A stretch of 53,686 nucleotides of DNA from an uncultured Fidelibacterota bacterium (GCA_913043235.1 CAJWLO010000017.1:1-53686); one strand, 5' to 3'. Shown: positions 44,229 to 53,235, counted from the first letter of the stretch. The notes: a model not told the origin generated them from the sequence alone. A program made the numbers and translations.

Positions 44229-46654
44229 TAGAATTCTATTCGAAGGCCCATTGTAAAGAAAAAAGGAAACATCGGTACTTCAGCCCTCTCCAAACCAAGG
44301 GTCTCCTGAGTTAGCCTATTTACTTTATTACGATACTGATGAGTGAGAGGGTTTATATGATTGGTTACATTAACCAACTGGAGAAAGCGTTGGTACGGCC
44401 AGCCAAAAAATGTTTTATCCTGTTTCAGACCCACATCCAGCCTAAAATAAGGTGAAAGCCTTGCAGAATTTTTATCTTCTACAAGAAACCCTGGACTATA
44501 CCCCCAGTTGGTCCCGTAAGCTCTATGATCTGCATACCATTGCTCGTACCTTCCAACTGGTGGTGTAAAGGGTTGCCCACTAGCAACCTGCAGGGACGTA
44601 CTAAAATGTACATCTTTCGTTAATTCAAGATCTCCAACTATGTTTAAGGTATGGGTTCGATCATACTTGGGCTGATACCAGCCATGCTTTTTAATGTGTC
44701 GATTGGTTTCAGCGTAGGTATAGCCTATCCAGCCTCGAATTTTACCTGCAGTCTTTTTTATCAGTAACTCCAAGCCATAAGCATAAGCCCTAGTATCGTA
44801 AAACTCATTGAAGGGCGTAAACTGTAACTGATCTTCATCTTCTTGAAAAAGTTCGCCCTGCTTCAATGTAATCAGGTTCTCAAAATGCTTGTAATAGGTT
44901 TCAGCCCGAAACAGCCAGTTATCTCCAGATAAATATTCTAGGCCCAAGATAGTATGGTCTGCCCAGAAGGCAGGGCGATCTTCTGGAAGGCCCAACCAGA
45001 AATCAACAATCTGCCAACTCTCATCTTCAAGGTTCACAATAGTCAAGAATTGGTGAAATCGCCCTATAGAGAGCTTTAGAGATAGGCCTTCTCTAAGGAT
45101 ATATTTTAGCCCAAACCTTGGATCAATGTATATATTATCATGAAGTGAATAATCAGAGATTCTAGCACCTAATTGAAGTGCAAGACGTGGTGTTAGGTTC
45201 CATTTATCCTGAAGAAACATCGACATTTCCCTTGTTGTATCCATCATTTGCAATGGTTTGAGGTACAGAGTTGTATCCAAGCTTGAATATTCGAATTCCA
45301 TTCCAAGGTCGTATTTGACCTGTTTCAATTGTGCTCCTCCCATTACTTGATGATTTTCTAGCCCATGCCAGGACAGTTCCACTTCTATAGTGTTATCATT
45401 TAAAACATCATAAAATTCGAAAGAAAATTCATCCTTGTAAGAACCTGTTTCTGGTCCTGATGTCCAAGTACCTTCATCGGAAAAACCCAAGTCAAAATGA
45501 AAGCGGTACCGGCTGTTAGCCACAAATGTTTTCGCTACGAGCTGGGGACTAATCAGCCAGCGCCATGTAAGGCTATTAGTACGGTTTCCCCAAGGCCAAT
45601 CAATACTAAAAGATGACTCATTTTTTTGCTTATAATCATCAAGAATATCATAGGTTTCATAGGTATCCGAATAACTGAACTCCAATATATCATCACCATA
45701 AAAGCGGCTGTAGGTAAATCGGTGATCACTGTTCAAATCCAGATTAACTTTGGCCTGGTAATCATAAAAGTAATATGGAAACTCGAAGGTTTCTTTAGGT
45801 ACAAATAGTCTAAAAAACTGATCAAAATAAGTTCGTCTTCCAGCCAGCATCCAAGAACCTTTCATACCTTTAAACTTCGGCAATGGCCCTTCTGCCAGTC
45901 CTTTGCTAGAAATAATGGAGATGTTAGCATTCCCCTGAAATTTCTCTGTATTTCCTTCCCGGTTGACTACATTTAGGATTGCACCCATGCGGCCTCCATA
46001 TCGGGCTGGAAAACCTCCGGCATGAAAATCTGCTTCCTTGATAGCATCGGTGTTAAAGGTAGAAAAGATACCACCAAGGTGGTAAGGATTATATACGGTA
46101 ATACCATCTAGCATGATCAGGTTCTGATCTGGCGTGCTGCCCCGCACGTAAAGGGCACTGGAAAAATCATTCAGTGTCTGGACCCCAGGGAGCATTTGCA
46201 CAGTCCGAAAAAGATCAGGTTCAATAAATGCCGGTGCAGTTTCAAGGGTGCGAAGATCAAGAGTGATACGGCTGGGTTCAACCATCTGACGCATTTTCTG
46301 AGCTTCACCAAAAACATCCACCGCCTGCCCTGCAATAACAGTTCTCTGCAGCCGGAACTCGAGACGTAAATTTTCTCCGGAAATAATTTCAATCTGTTGA
46401 GTCACCATCTCATATCCGATAATAGAAACAGCAATCTCATACTTACCCGCTGGCACATTACCAATTATAAAATAACCATCCATAGCAGATGCTGTGCCCA
46501 TTCCAGTCTCTTTAATGAAAACATTGGCGTATCCGAGAGGTTCACCATTTGATTCATCCCTTACAAAGCCATTGATACTGGATGTAACCTGGGCCTGTAA
46601 TGAACAGATTAAAACGAGCAGACTGTATTTAATTTGTTTTATCCTGTCATTCAT
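44228..46654 (-). CDS. TonB-dependent outer-membrane receptor with carboxypeptidase-like regulatory domain
   Basis: 808 residues: signal peptide, then a CarboxypepD_reg-like domain (GFVRDESNGEPLGYANVFIKETGMGT to about residue 110), a plug domain (PDLFRTVQMLPGVQTLNDFSSALYVRGS, LDGITVYNPYHLGG) and a 22-strand-type barrel closing with MGLRIEF, a terminal aromatic Phe for BAM insertion. It takes up a large substrate using TonB energy. No SusC-type signature, so it is more like iron/cobalamin-type or unknown. The DUF4249 gene follows directly. The 125-base gap to the right (46655-46779) is AT-rich and shows no clear hairpin. Confidence 0.93.
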   Translation of the reverse strand: MNDRIKQIKYSLLVLICSLQAQVTSSINGFVRDESNGEPLGYANVFIKETGMGTASAMDGYFIIGNVPAGKYEIAVSIIGYEMVTQQIEIISGENLRLEFRLQRTVIAGQAVDVFGEAQKMRQMVEPSRITLDLRTLETAPAFIEPDLFRTVQMLPGVQTLNDFSSALYVRGSTPDQNLIMLDGITVYNPYHLGGIFSTFNTDAIKEADFHAGGFPARYGGRMGAILNVVNREGNTEKFQGNANISIISSKGLAEGPLPKFKGMKGSWMLAGRRTYFDQFFRLFVPKETFEFPYYFYDYQAKVNLDLNSDHRFTYSRFYGDDILEFSYSDTYETYDILDDYKQKNESSFSIDWPWGNRTNSLTWRWLISPQLVAKTFVANSRYRFHFDLGFSDEGTWTSGPETGSYKDEFSFEFYDVLNDNTIEVELSWHGLENHQVMGGAQLKQVKYDLGMEFEYSSLDTTLYLKPLQMMDTTREMSMFLQDKWNLTPRLALQLGARISDYSLHDNIYIDPRFGLKYILREGLSLKLSIGRFHQFLTIVNLEDESWQIVDFWLGLPEDRPAFWADHTILGLEYLSGDNWLFRAETYYKHFENLITLKQGELFQEDEDQLQFTPFNEFYDTRAYAYGLELLIKKTAGKIRGWIGYTYAETNRHIKKHGWYQPKYDRTHTLNIVGDLELTKDVHFSTSLQVASGQPFTPPVGRYEQWYADHRAYGTNWGYSPGFLVEDKNSARLSPYFRLDVGLKQDKTFFGWPYQRFLQLVNVTNHINPLTHQYRNKVNRLTQETLGLERAEVPMFPFFFTMGLRIEF

Positions 46655-46779
46655 AAAATAATAGTAACGCTATCCATGATTTTTTTACTAAAAAAAAGTT
46701 ACCCTAATAATGCCATCGAAAAATCTTTTTTTATTAATAATCCTAGATATTTCTTTAATAGTGCTCGATGATATATAAT

Positions 46780-48003
46780 TTATAAATCCATAATCAGTGC
46801 TTTGGTATCTAATACATCAGTCCATCGCATATCATCAGTTTCAGGTATCTGATAACGTTTATTATTTCCCCAATCATAGTCTAATATTGCCTGCCAGCCT
46901 ACGTGAACTTTTGTCCATAAAATGGGACCATTGTAAATAGGATTATTGATAGAACTATACACATAATGGTTAGCATCTGTTTTTTGATATATATCTCTAT
47001 CCATAGAGTTGCGCAATTTCCTGAATAATCTTATATCTCCAAATTCCTTAGCAGCCAGCAAACCCGTTAAACTGGCCAAAGGTGATGGGCCTGCTTCTTT
47101 ATCTTCCCTTACATAGGCATAAGGTCCAATCTCCTGGGTGAAAATTTCTTTCCAAATTCTATATAAGGATTCATTGTATACTGGTTCATAAACCCTTAAA
47201 AAAGTCATTGTCCAACCATTCGTATATCCGGAAAGTAACGGATTGCAAAAGTCATGCTTTGTGTTATACATTTTCAGATAAAAACCATATTCTTTGTCAG
47301 TCATTTTATTTTTAATAAAATCAACAGTCCATCTGGCTTCCACATCTGAATAGCTTGTTCCATATAACTTATCGTAAATCTTAAGACTTAATAAGGAAAT
47401 TGAATTACACTGGGCAAAATACCTTCCAGGCTCACAGTCTGCACCTTCATGTTTTCCTTCTGAATGATGCCGGCGCATTTCATTAATAATCTTATTGGTA
47501 AGCCACGTATACTCCTTACTGAATTCTTCACTACCGGTCATTAATTGATATAGGCCATACATCAAGTTTAAATGGCCTTTATACATAACATTTCCTTCAG
47601 AAATGGGATCATCTCCCATTCCATAAGCAATCCAATCTCCCCACACTTTCACCGATTTCATTTTATTAATCATTAAATTCATTGCATACTTAGCTCTATC
47701 TGCATGTTTATCGCTGATCATAGCGATTGACGGCATCGCATAAGATGAAAAAGCTATACCATATCGCCAACGCAACTGTTCAGAAACATCCCAACCTATA
47801 AATTCATCACCAGTAATATCCATTATTTCATAAGTGTGATAGACATAATTGAATTGCCCAATCTCATCATCCTGAAGTTCGCGTGAACCAATAGGTTCAA
47901 AATAGTTTTCCGCATTGGGCAGGCCAAATGGATAAAAAAAATAATAACCAATCAATATGGTAGTCCCAATTAGGAAAAGGGTTATTTTTATTTTCTTATT
48001 CAT
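46780..48003 (-). CDS. Linalool dehydratase/isomerase (Ldi) family protein
   Basis: 407 residues. An N-terminal hydrophobic segment (7-25) acts as signal peptide or anchor, so the domain faces the periplasm. YKGHLNLMYGLYQLMTG (His 144) and ADCEPGRYFAQCNS (C190 and C199) match my memory of linalool dehydratase/isomerase from Castellaniella, where an active-site histidine (H129) and cysteines C171 and C180, also nine residues apart, handle hydration of a tertiary monoterpene alcohol. The rest is an all-helical toroid pattern. The family has other members of unknown role, so the terpene substrate is not proven. Preceded by a terminator-like palindrome; likely a single-gene unit. Confidence 0.75.
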   Translation of the reverse strand: MNKKIKITLFLIGTTILIGYYFFYPFGLPNAENYFEPIGSRELQDDEIGQFNYVYHTYEIMDITGDEFIGWDVSEQLRWRYGIAFSSYAMPSIAMISDKHADRAKYAMNLMINKMKSVKVWGDWIAYGMGDDPISEGNVMYKGHLNLMYGLYQLMTGSEEFSKEYTWLTNKIINEMRRHHSEGKHEGADCEPGRYFAQCNSISLLSLKIYDKLYGTSYSDVEARWTVDFIKNKMTDKEYGFYLKMYNTKHDFCNPLLSGYTNGWTMTFLRVYEPVYNESLYRIWKEIFTQEIGPYAYVREDKEAGPSPLASLTGLLAAKEFGDIRLFRKLRNSMDRDIYQKTDANHYVYSSINNPIYNGPILWTKVHVGWQAILDYDWGNNKRYQIPETDDMRWTDVLDTKALIMDL

Positions 48004-48084
48004 CGGGAATTGCGTAGAGTTTATTATAGATAGGCTTGAATAAAGTAATATTAAACTCTTTTGTATTTATTATCTATAAACAAC

Positions 48085-48106
48085 AGACCCCACAATTGTG
48101 GGGTCT
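48085..48106. terminator. Perfect palindrome, likely terminator of the repeat-lipoprotein gene
   Basis: A 22-base perfect palindrome (arms AGACCCCACAA and TTGTGGGGTCT) lies 34 bases past the stop of the lipoprotein gene at 48141. It is G+C-rich within AT-rich DNA, and T-rich sequence follows in both directions. It fits a bidirectional rho-independent terminator separating this gene from the Ldi-family gene, whose promoter must then lie in 48004-48084. Confidence 0.75.
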
Positions 48107-48140
48107 TTATATTTTGATTTGAATATCTATTTATTATAAT

Positions 48141-49313
48141 TCATTCCCTACACTCTTCTTCTGCTGCTTCCATTTCTTCTTGATTATTAATTGTGACAGT
48201 GGTTTCACCATCTTCTGTTCTGATTAGAATATCAACAGGATATTGGAGTAATGCTTCTCCTTCTGCATCGTCATTTTCTTCATACCAGTTTCTTAGATCG
48301 TACCAGCCTCTTTCATCTTCGATAGTAATGGTGGTTCCATCTGGCATTAGATATGTAACAGGAAGTAGTAAATCAAAACATTCATCTTCAGTGTCATCAT
48401 CATTCCACTCTCCTCGACATTCTTCTTTAGCTGCTTCCATTTCTTCTTGATTATTAATTGTGACAGTGGTTTCACCATCTTCAGTTCTAATTAGGATATC
48501 TACAGGATATTGTATAGAAGGACGTTCCTCCGAATCAGAATTATATTCATACCAATCTTTAAGCTCCGCCCAACCATCCTCATCATCACTTGTTACTGTA
48601 ATCGTTGAGCCATCGGGCATGATATAAGTCACCGGATAAACAATTTCAAAGCAAACCCATTTATCATCTCTGCCATTACAGCGCCTGTATGCACCACGCA
48701 ATTCTTCATCATTATTGATGGTTGCCGTAGTTTCTTCAAAAGAAATTTCAACTGGAAATTGCAAGGTAGGTTTTTCTTTTGCACCTGGATTTTGTTCATA
48801 CCAATCCTTGATCTCTGACCAACTATCCTCATTATCACTTGTTACTGTAATCGTTGAGCCATCGGGCATGTTAAAGGTTACGGGAAGAACAAGATCAAAA
48901 CATTTCCAATCTTTTTTATCACCACCATCTCTAACCCAATCATCTGTATCCCAGCCGTCTCTGCTCCAGCCCCGGCCTTTTCTACCCCATTCATTGGGAT
49001 CAAGTTTTCTTCCTTCCAGATTAAAGTAGATTTCATTGCGATCCCCGCATTTATGCCCTCTGCCTGCAAGATCAACTTCATAGCCTAGATCAGAAGCTAT
49101 TTTCGCACCAATACCTTCATATTCCATATCATTTTCAATAACAGTTATTGATTGGTTTGGTAACTCATCTATACTGATATCAACCTTGCTAGATTCTCTG
49201 ATTAACTGGATCAGTTCTCCATCAGAAATGCGGGCCGAATCAGTTGGCGCGCTTTGACAACCAATTATCATCATCAAAACAGGAATAATAAACATTTGTA
49301 TTTTTATTTTCAT
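48141..49313 (-). CDS. Lipoprotein with three tandem ~75-residue cysteine-bounded repeats
   Basis: 390 residues. The lipobox is IIGC with acylated C19. An N-terminal domain (20-137) includes a Gly/Arg/Trp/Asp-rich hinge (about 109-135). Three repeats follow, each beginning Cys-Phe-Asp/Glu and ending in Cys: C138-C212, C221-C299, C312-C388. Every unit has PVTF/Y-x-MPDGSTITV, a W-x-LKDWYE helix, a LQ(F/Y)PV(D/E)I strand and a TINN-EE helix. Two Cys per unit suggest one disulfide each. The protein is strongly acidic and surface-exposed. I do not recognise a named family, though similar repeats occur in FCB lipoproteins. Function unknown. Confidence 0.8.
   Translation of the reverse strand: MKIKIQMFIIPVLMMIIGCQSAPTDSARISDGELIQLIRESSKVDISIDELPNQSITVIENDMEYEGIGAKIASDLGYEVDLAGRGHKCGDRNEIYFNLEGRKLDPNEWGRKGRGWSRDGWDTDDWVRDGGDKKDWKCFDLVLPVTFNMPDGSTITVTSDNEDSWSEIKDWYEQNPGAKEKPTLQFPVEISFEETTATINNDEELRGAYRRCNGRDDKWVCFEIVYPVTYIMPDGSTITVTSDDEDGWAELKDWYEYNSDSEERPSIQYPVDILIRTEDGETTVTINNQEEMEAAKEECRGEWNDDDTEDECFDLLLPVTYLMPDGTTITIEDERGWYDLRNWYEENDDAEGEALLQYPVDILIRTEDGETTVTINNQEEMEAAEEECRE
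48150..48509. repeat. Recent internal duplication: two 93-base near-identical copies
   Basis: 48150-48242 and 48417-48509 are nearly identical on comparison by eye, including a 53-base exact match, and code the C-terminal part of repeats 3 and 2. A further block of about 33 bases is shared between 48588-48620 and 48837-48869 (the MPDGSTITV part). The nucleotide identity shows repeat expansion or gene conversion by recombination. Confidence 0.85.
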
Positions 49314-49603
49314 TCTAAGTTCTCTTTATAATTGATAAAATTGAATTAAATTCTAATAATTCATTATTAACAAGTCAATTTACAGTAATAATAAATAAAT
49401 ATACTATATTCAATATTAGAAACAACTTAACGTGATATTATGAAGCTAACGCAATTTATTCTAAATTTATTGGCTGAAAGGCTAATAAGCATCAGATTAT
49501 TCCACCAATAAAAAACCCGAAAATCTAAATTCTGATTGAGCTAGAATATAGTTTGCGATTTTTTATTTTTAAGTACTATGGGTATACTCATTTAATTCAA
49601 AAT
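49314..49603. other. AT-rich intergenic region
   Basis: About 290 bases without a gene. It carries the promoter of the repeat lipoprotein on the left and the 3' end of the outer-membrane gene on the right. A T-rich stretch near 49558-49570 follows no clear stem. No RNA gene or repeat seen. Confidence 0.5.
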
Positions 49604-50623
49604 TTAATTTGATCTTGGCATGAACCGTACCGAAAAAGACAACTGCCAGATAGAACTAGTCTGTTCAATATCTCCTTCATTGCTTGCGAAAGCACCAGAA
49701 ATATAAATTGGTTTTTTGATGTTAAATGATACTCCACCAATAATTGAATTAAATAGATAGCCTATACTTGGAATTATTGTTAACGATTTACTATTAGGAG
49801 CAGGAAGGTTATTCCAATAACTCTGCGATGCATACACAAGAGATAAACCATAATCTATAGAACTTTCTTTCTGGTCAAAATTCATAAAAGAAGTTGATAA
49901 AGATAGGGTAAACACAGTCGATGGTAAATATCCAAACTCACTCTCAGTAAGCGGTTTTTCAAAAAAAATAAATCCACCTACAAATACGGGGTTTTGATTT
50001 CTCCTGTAATAAATCTGACTCTCAAAAACACCATTATAAGTCCCATTACTCAGACTAAAGTGTCGATGTTCCTTTAGCTCACCCCCTTCAAGAAAAAAAG
50101 GATCTGAGGTAAGAACACTTCTTGATGGTATGGTAATACCAGAACCAGTTATTAATCTAAATCCTTTTCCAGTACCAGTATTTTTTATGATGTATCGAAA
50201 AATTAATCTCGAATCTCCTAGTATACTCCCATGGGCATTGATGTAATCAGTTAGTGAGGTTTCATCACGGTGATGGATTGATTTTTTTTCCCCTCCCCAA
50301 TACATCTGCCGAATTCCCAATGTAGAATTAATGTATATATTTAATTTATTAGATAAACCGTAAATAAACCCAGGACGTACAAAATAAGTATTGAGTAAAC
50401 CGCTATGGTTAAACTGTTCATTACCTAATGCTTCGTGCCACCAGTTGATATAGGCTAAACTCCCCTTGATTACATAATAGATTTTTCCTTTTTCTGCACC
50501 AAAGCCTTTATTTGACTCACCGACCGGCAAGGATGGATTACTTCATAGTGCTCACTGACCAAACAATAATGAAAAAAACAAAAAAATTGCAGCAGGTATA
50601 TGATTTATGTTCTTATCCAACAT
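49604..50623 (-). CDS. Outer-membrane beta-barrel protein with two in-frame TGA codons after the signal peptide (candidate selenoprotein, or disabled gene)
   Basis: From the ATG at 50623 the frame reads a 23-residue signal peptide (MLDKNINHIPAAIFLFFSLL, then FGQ), then TGA, Ala, Leu, TGA, then SNPSLPVGESNKGFGAEKGK and about 300 more residues of beta-strand pattern to the stop at 49604. Codons 24 (50552-50554) and 27 (50543-50545) are the only stops. Without the first part, the barrel has no signal peptide and would need a TTG start at 50530. TGA at both positions gives the spacing of a CxxC motif, found after the signal peptide in several barrel families, so UxxU by selenocysteine recoding, or double Cys-to-stop loss, are the options. 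Coordinates checked codon by codon. Confidence 0.65.
50516..50531 (-). promoter_or_regulatory. Possible bacterial SECIS-like hairpin
   Basis: In the minus-strand transcript CTTGCC and GGTGAG pair (six pairs, two of them G-U) around the loop GGUC. The first loop G is 18 nucleotides past the second TGA and 27 past the first, inside the window in which bacterial SECIS loops are expected. The stem is short and weak, so chance is possible. It is coding sequence at the same time. Confidence 0.3.
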
Positions 50624-50773
50624 TTTGACATTTATAATATTGTTTTGTCATCGGTATTACTGATTTAATATATTTATGATAAATAATAGTAATAATCAAA
50701 TACATTAAGTCATCTATCTTAATCTACCCATTCTATAACGGATAAAATACATCTCTAAGTTTTGGTTTGAGGC

Positions 50774-52114
50774 TTACGATGGAGGGGAAGGAAGCCGGTT
50801 GAAGGAGAATTTGACATCCGCTCTTGCAGTTTCTCCACCAATTTCTAGTACAGGGTAGGCTAAGAAGTTGATTGGTCCGGAAGTGGGACCAGGTTCTACT
50901 ATCAAGTCGCGACCTCGGCTAAATTCTATCCGGTTAGCAGGATGATGGCCAAAGTAATAAGTTGAAAGAGCGGAACATTTATCACCTTCGCTGATGTCAG
51001 TTGGCCACCATTTCCCATTGGAATAAAACTCCGCCCAGCAATGATATCCATCAATTCCACCTTCATCGCGTTCCGAAGGAATTGATGCACCAATAGCAAA
51101 ACGAGCGGGGATACCAACTGCTCGTGAGAGTGCAATGAAATATGAGTGAAAATCTGTGCAGTTTCCTGTGCGCGCATCGCAGGCATAAACCGCATCACCC
51201 TTACCCCACCCGGTACCATATTTCATATACCGCATACGATCGATGGTATGGTCATATAATGCGCGAGCTCGGGCAAGACTTCCCAGTTTGCCTTCAACAA
51301 CCTTATTAGCAATTTTGATAAATTCCTCATTTTCAGGTACCAAACGATTCGGCTGTAAGTACTTTTTCGGGTCCTCCCTGTTATCTTCGTAAACGCTCTT
51401 TTCACGTCGTTTCACCCGATAGCAAATTTCAATAATGTCACCACTATTGTTAGTATTAAGCACCATGAAGAACATTTTATTGCCGTATTTTTTATCTTCT
51501 AATATTTGCTGATCAACTGGCGTTTTAATATACTGCATATCAATAGTTTGGTGTTGATTTGTAACTGGTAATGGGATCCATATGCGGCCCACACCACTAA
51601 TCTTAGGCAGAGTAGCCCTATAAAAAAAATCGAACCGATCCCATTCTTTAACCACACCAAGAAGATCAGGTGTTGCTTTATCCGATGGAAGTCGATACCA
51701 CGTCTTGTCATTTCTCTGTTTCCACACATAAAGGGGTTGTCCATTGGTCTTATGAATTGAGGTTTCTGTGATAGTCATATTTCCTGGATCCCCTGAAAGA
51801 AAAAAGTCTACATCATAGACATGCCCTTCAATACTGGCAAGGTCCACACAGGCAAAGTGTTCTTGAGGAGCGAGATTAGCAAGATATTCTGTGTGCACGC
51901 GAACCAATTTTAGATGGAGTTCCTTGTTCTCAAACGGAATTTTAAAATAACCTTTCCCTAGTCTAACTTGTTCCTCGATATATTTCTCAATACCCGCCTG
52001 GATATCTGCGGTAATAACGTTTGGTACATTTTCAGGCATTCTCTCTACTGTACTACAGCCAATAATTAATGTACAAATAACTATCATTACCGATATTACG
52101 TTTTGCCATTTCAT
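50774..52114 (-). CDS. Transglutaminase-like lipoprotein
   Basis: 446 residues from the ATG at 52114, with a GGAAG ribosome site about eight bases before and a lipoprotein signal ending IIGC (C20). The longer in-frame reading only adds an out-of-frame image of the neighbouring repeats. The transglutaminase-core triad is C319 (TGNCTDFHSYF), H358 (GYHCWAEFY) and D373 (WWPTDISEG). Such domains in bacteria act mostly as cysteine proteases or amide-bond-breaking enzymes rather than cross-linkers. An N-terminal domain of about 230 residues looks like a beta-sandwich. A small repeat lipoprotein is encoded just upstream and may be co-transcribed. Confidence 0.88.
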   Translation of the reverse strand: MKWQNVISVMIVICTLIIGCSTVERMPENVPNVITADIQAGIEKYIEEQVRLGKGYFKIPFENKELHLKLVRVHTEYLANLAPQEHFACVDLASIEGHVYDVDFFLSGDPGNMTITETSIHKTNGQPLYVWKQRNDKTWYRLPSDKATPDLLGVVKEWDRFDFFYRATLPKISGVGRIWIPLPVTNQHQTIDMQYIKTPVDQQILEDKKYGNKMFFMVLNTNNSGDIIEICYRVKRREKSVYEDNREDPKKYLQPNRLVPENEEFIKIANKVVEGKLGSLARARALYDHTIDRMRYMKYGTGWGKGDAVYACDARTGNCTDFHSYFIALSRAVGIPARFAIGASIPSERDEGGIDGYHCWAEFYSNGKWWPTDISEGDKCSALSTYYFGHHPANRIEFSRGRDLIVEPGPTSGPINFLAYPVLEIGGETARADVKFSFNRLPSPPS

Positions 52115-52187
52115 AAAATATCTTCCATCTTTGACTGTTACCTGCAATCTAAAATGTAAAAAACAGCCAGAAATAAACGATCGAATT

Positions 52188-52430
52188 TTACTTATTACTT
52201 GATGGGTGGTCATTGGACGATTCATCATTGGACGGATGTTCGTTAGTTGGATGTTCGTTAGTTGGATGTTCGTTAGTTGGATGTTCGTTAGTTGGATGTT
52301 CAATAGACTTTGTATCTTTGGCTGATTGTTGTACCACTGGTTTCTCACTTTTCTTTCCGCAACCGACCAAGCTTAGCAAGAGCACCATCGAAATCAATGC
52401 CGGAAAAAACGATTTCTTTATCATGTTCAT
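52188..52430 (-). CDS. Small lipoprotein with tandem NEHPT repeats
   Basis: 80 residues from the ATG at 52430, which has GGGAAG in front; an upstream start adds 11 residues. The signal peptide ends LVGC with acylated Cys, followed by a Lys-rich stretch and four or five units of Asn-Glu-His-Pro-Thr/Ser, then a Ser/Asn/Asp-rich tail. The His/Glu spacing could bind metal (zinc, copper or nickel). Not a known family to me. It precedes the transglutaminase-like gene by 73 bases. Confidence 0.65.
   Translation of the reverse strand: MNMIKKSFFPALISMVLLLSLVGCGKKSEKPVVQQSAKDTKSIEHPTNEHPTNEHPTNEHPTNEHPSNDESSNDHPSSNK
52231..52305. repeat. Five tandem 15-base units in the small lipoprotein gene
   Basis: Units at 52231-52245, 52246-52260, 52261-52275, 52276-52290 and 52291-52305; the middle three are identical, the outer two differ at a few bases. 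Each codes one NEHPT-type pentapeptide, so copy-number change keeps the reading frame. Confidence 0.95.
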
Positions 52431-52736
52431 TATTATCTCTTCCCTTCCCATGTTATTCACCAAGGCAATAACAGATTATTTAGATTGTATTAGACCAATC
52501 TTCATCTTTCTAATCTACTACTATCAAAAACAAAATCCCTCAGAAGTGTCAGACTATTTAAGAAAGTAGGAAGATTGGAATGATTATGCCATAAAGATTA
52601 ATTATTATCCTTCTAAATGTGATAATCTGATTTCCAATACTAAGCCTTCCAAATGATTATCAATAAATTTAAGAATAGCTTGATTACTCTTAATTTGTTT
52701 TTATTTTTAAGTTTATGGATCGAAAAGGTTTATTCT

Positions 52737-53222
52737 ATGGCAATAAAAGAACGAAAAGGAATTAAAAAAACAAAAAATTATTCTTTCATCAAGGAATATG
52801 ATTATGAAATTCTAATTGTTTTGCTTATCGCTCTGGGAGTATTCCTACTGGTGGAGGATTTGGAAATCAAACACTACATGTATCTTGGTCTGCGTTGGTT
52901 TCTATTTTCCATTGGCGATATAATAAAAATAATACGAGATAATGTAATATTATTGTTTCAAAAGGAAATATTTGAGTTATCAGACCTGGTAGGAATCTCC
53001 CTGATTTTACTTGCGTTGCACCTAGCGGCCAAGCGCTGGCGTGACCGGGAGATTCAAAGATATCCTGATATAAAAGAGTGTCCGGACTGCGGCGGAAAAC
53101 TGCAGCGTATTCAGCGTACTCCCAAACAAAAAATTATTTCTTTTTTATATGTTGCACAGTTAAAAAATTACACCTGTAAAAATTGTACGTTTACCGGAAT
53201 TAAAATGTTAAAAAAAACTTAA
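52737..53222 (+). CDS. Membrane protein with C-terminal zinc ribbon, unknown
   Basis: 161 residues from the ATG at 52737, with an AAAAGG ribosome site; a start 84 bases upstream is possible. One hydrophobic helix (YEILIVLLIALGVFLLVEDL) and a second (LVGISLILLALHLAA) are followed by a basic loop and a CPDCGG...CKNCTF zinc ribbon. The arrangement suggests a bitopic or hairpin membrane protein with a cytoplasmic metal site. It precedes the glutaredoxin gene by 13 bases, so the pair is probably co-transcribed. Function not recognised. Confidence 0.7.
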   Translation: MAIKERKGIKKTKNYSFIKEYDYEILIVLLIALGVFLLVEDLEIKHYMYLGLRWFLFSIGDIIKIIRDNVILLFQKEIFELSDLVGISLILLALHLAAKRWRDREIQRYPDIKECPDCGGKLQRIQRTPKQKIISFLYVAQLKNYTCKNCTFTGIKMLKKT

Positions 53223-53235
53223 ATAAGGAGGAAAA

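Noticed and set aside
48150-48509. Possible CRISPR array or transposon ends
   Set aside because: The repeats are inside a coding frame, keep the reading frame and code homologous protein units; there are no regular short spacers or terminal inverted repeats.
49604-50530. Taking the outer-membrane gene as a complete gene from the TTG at 50530
   Set aside because: This product would have no signal peptide, although a perfect in-frame one lies 31 codons upstream, and the TTG is within the hairpin without a ribosome site.
52115-52348. N-terminal extension of the transglutaminase-like protein with NIQLT repeats
   Set aside because: The repeats are another frame of the NEHPT units. The ATG at 52114 has a ribosome site and starts a proper lipoprotein signal.
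52213-52569. Plus-strand frame with repeated GCSLV units
   Set aside because: It is the antisense image of the NEHPT repeats in the real lipoprotein gene; no ribosome site and composition is an artefact of the 15-base unit.
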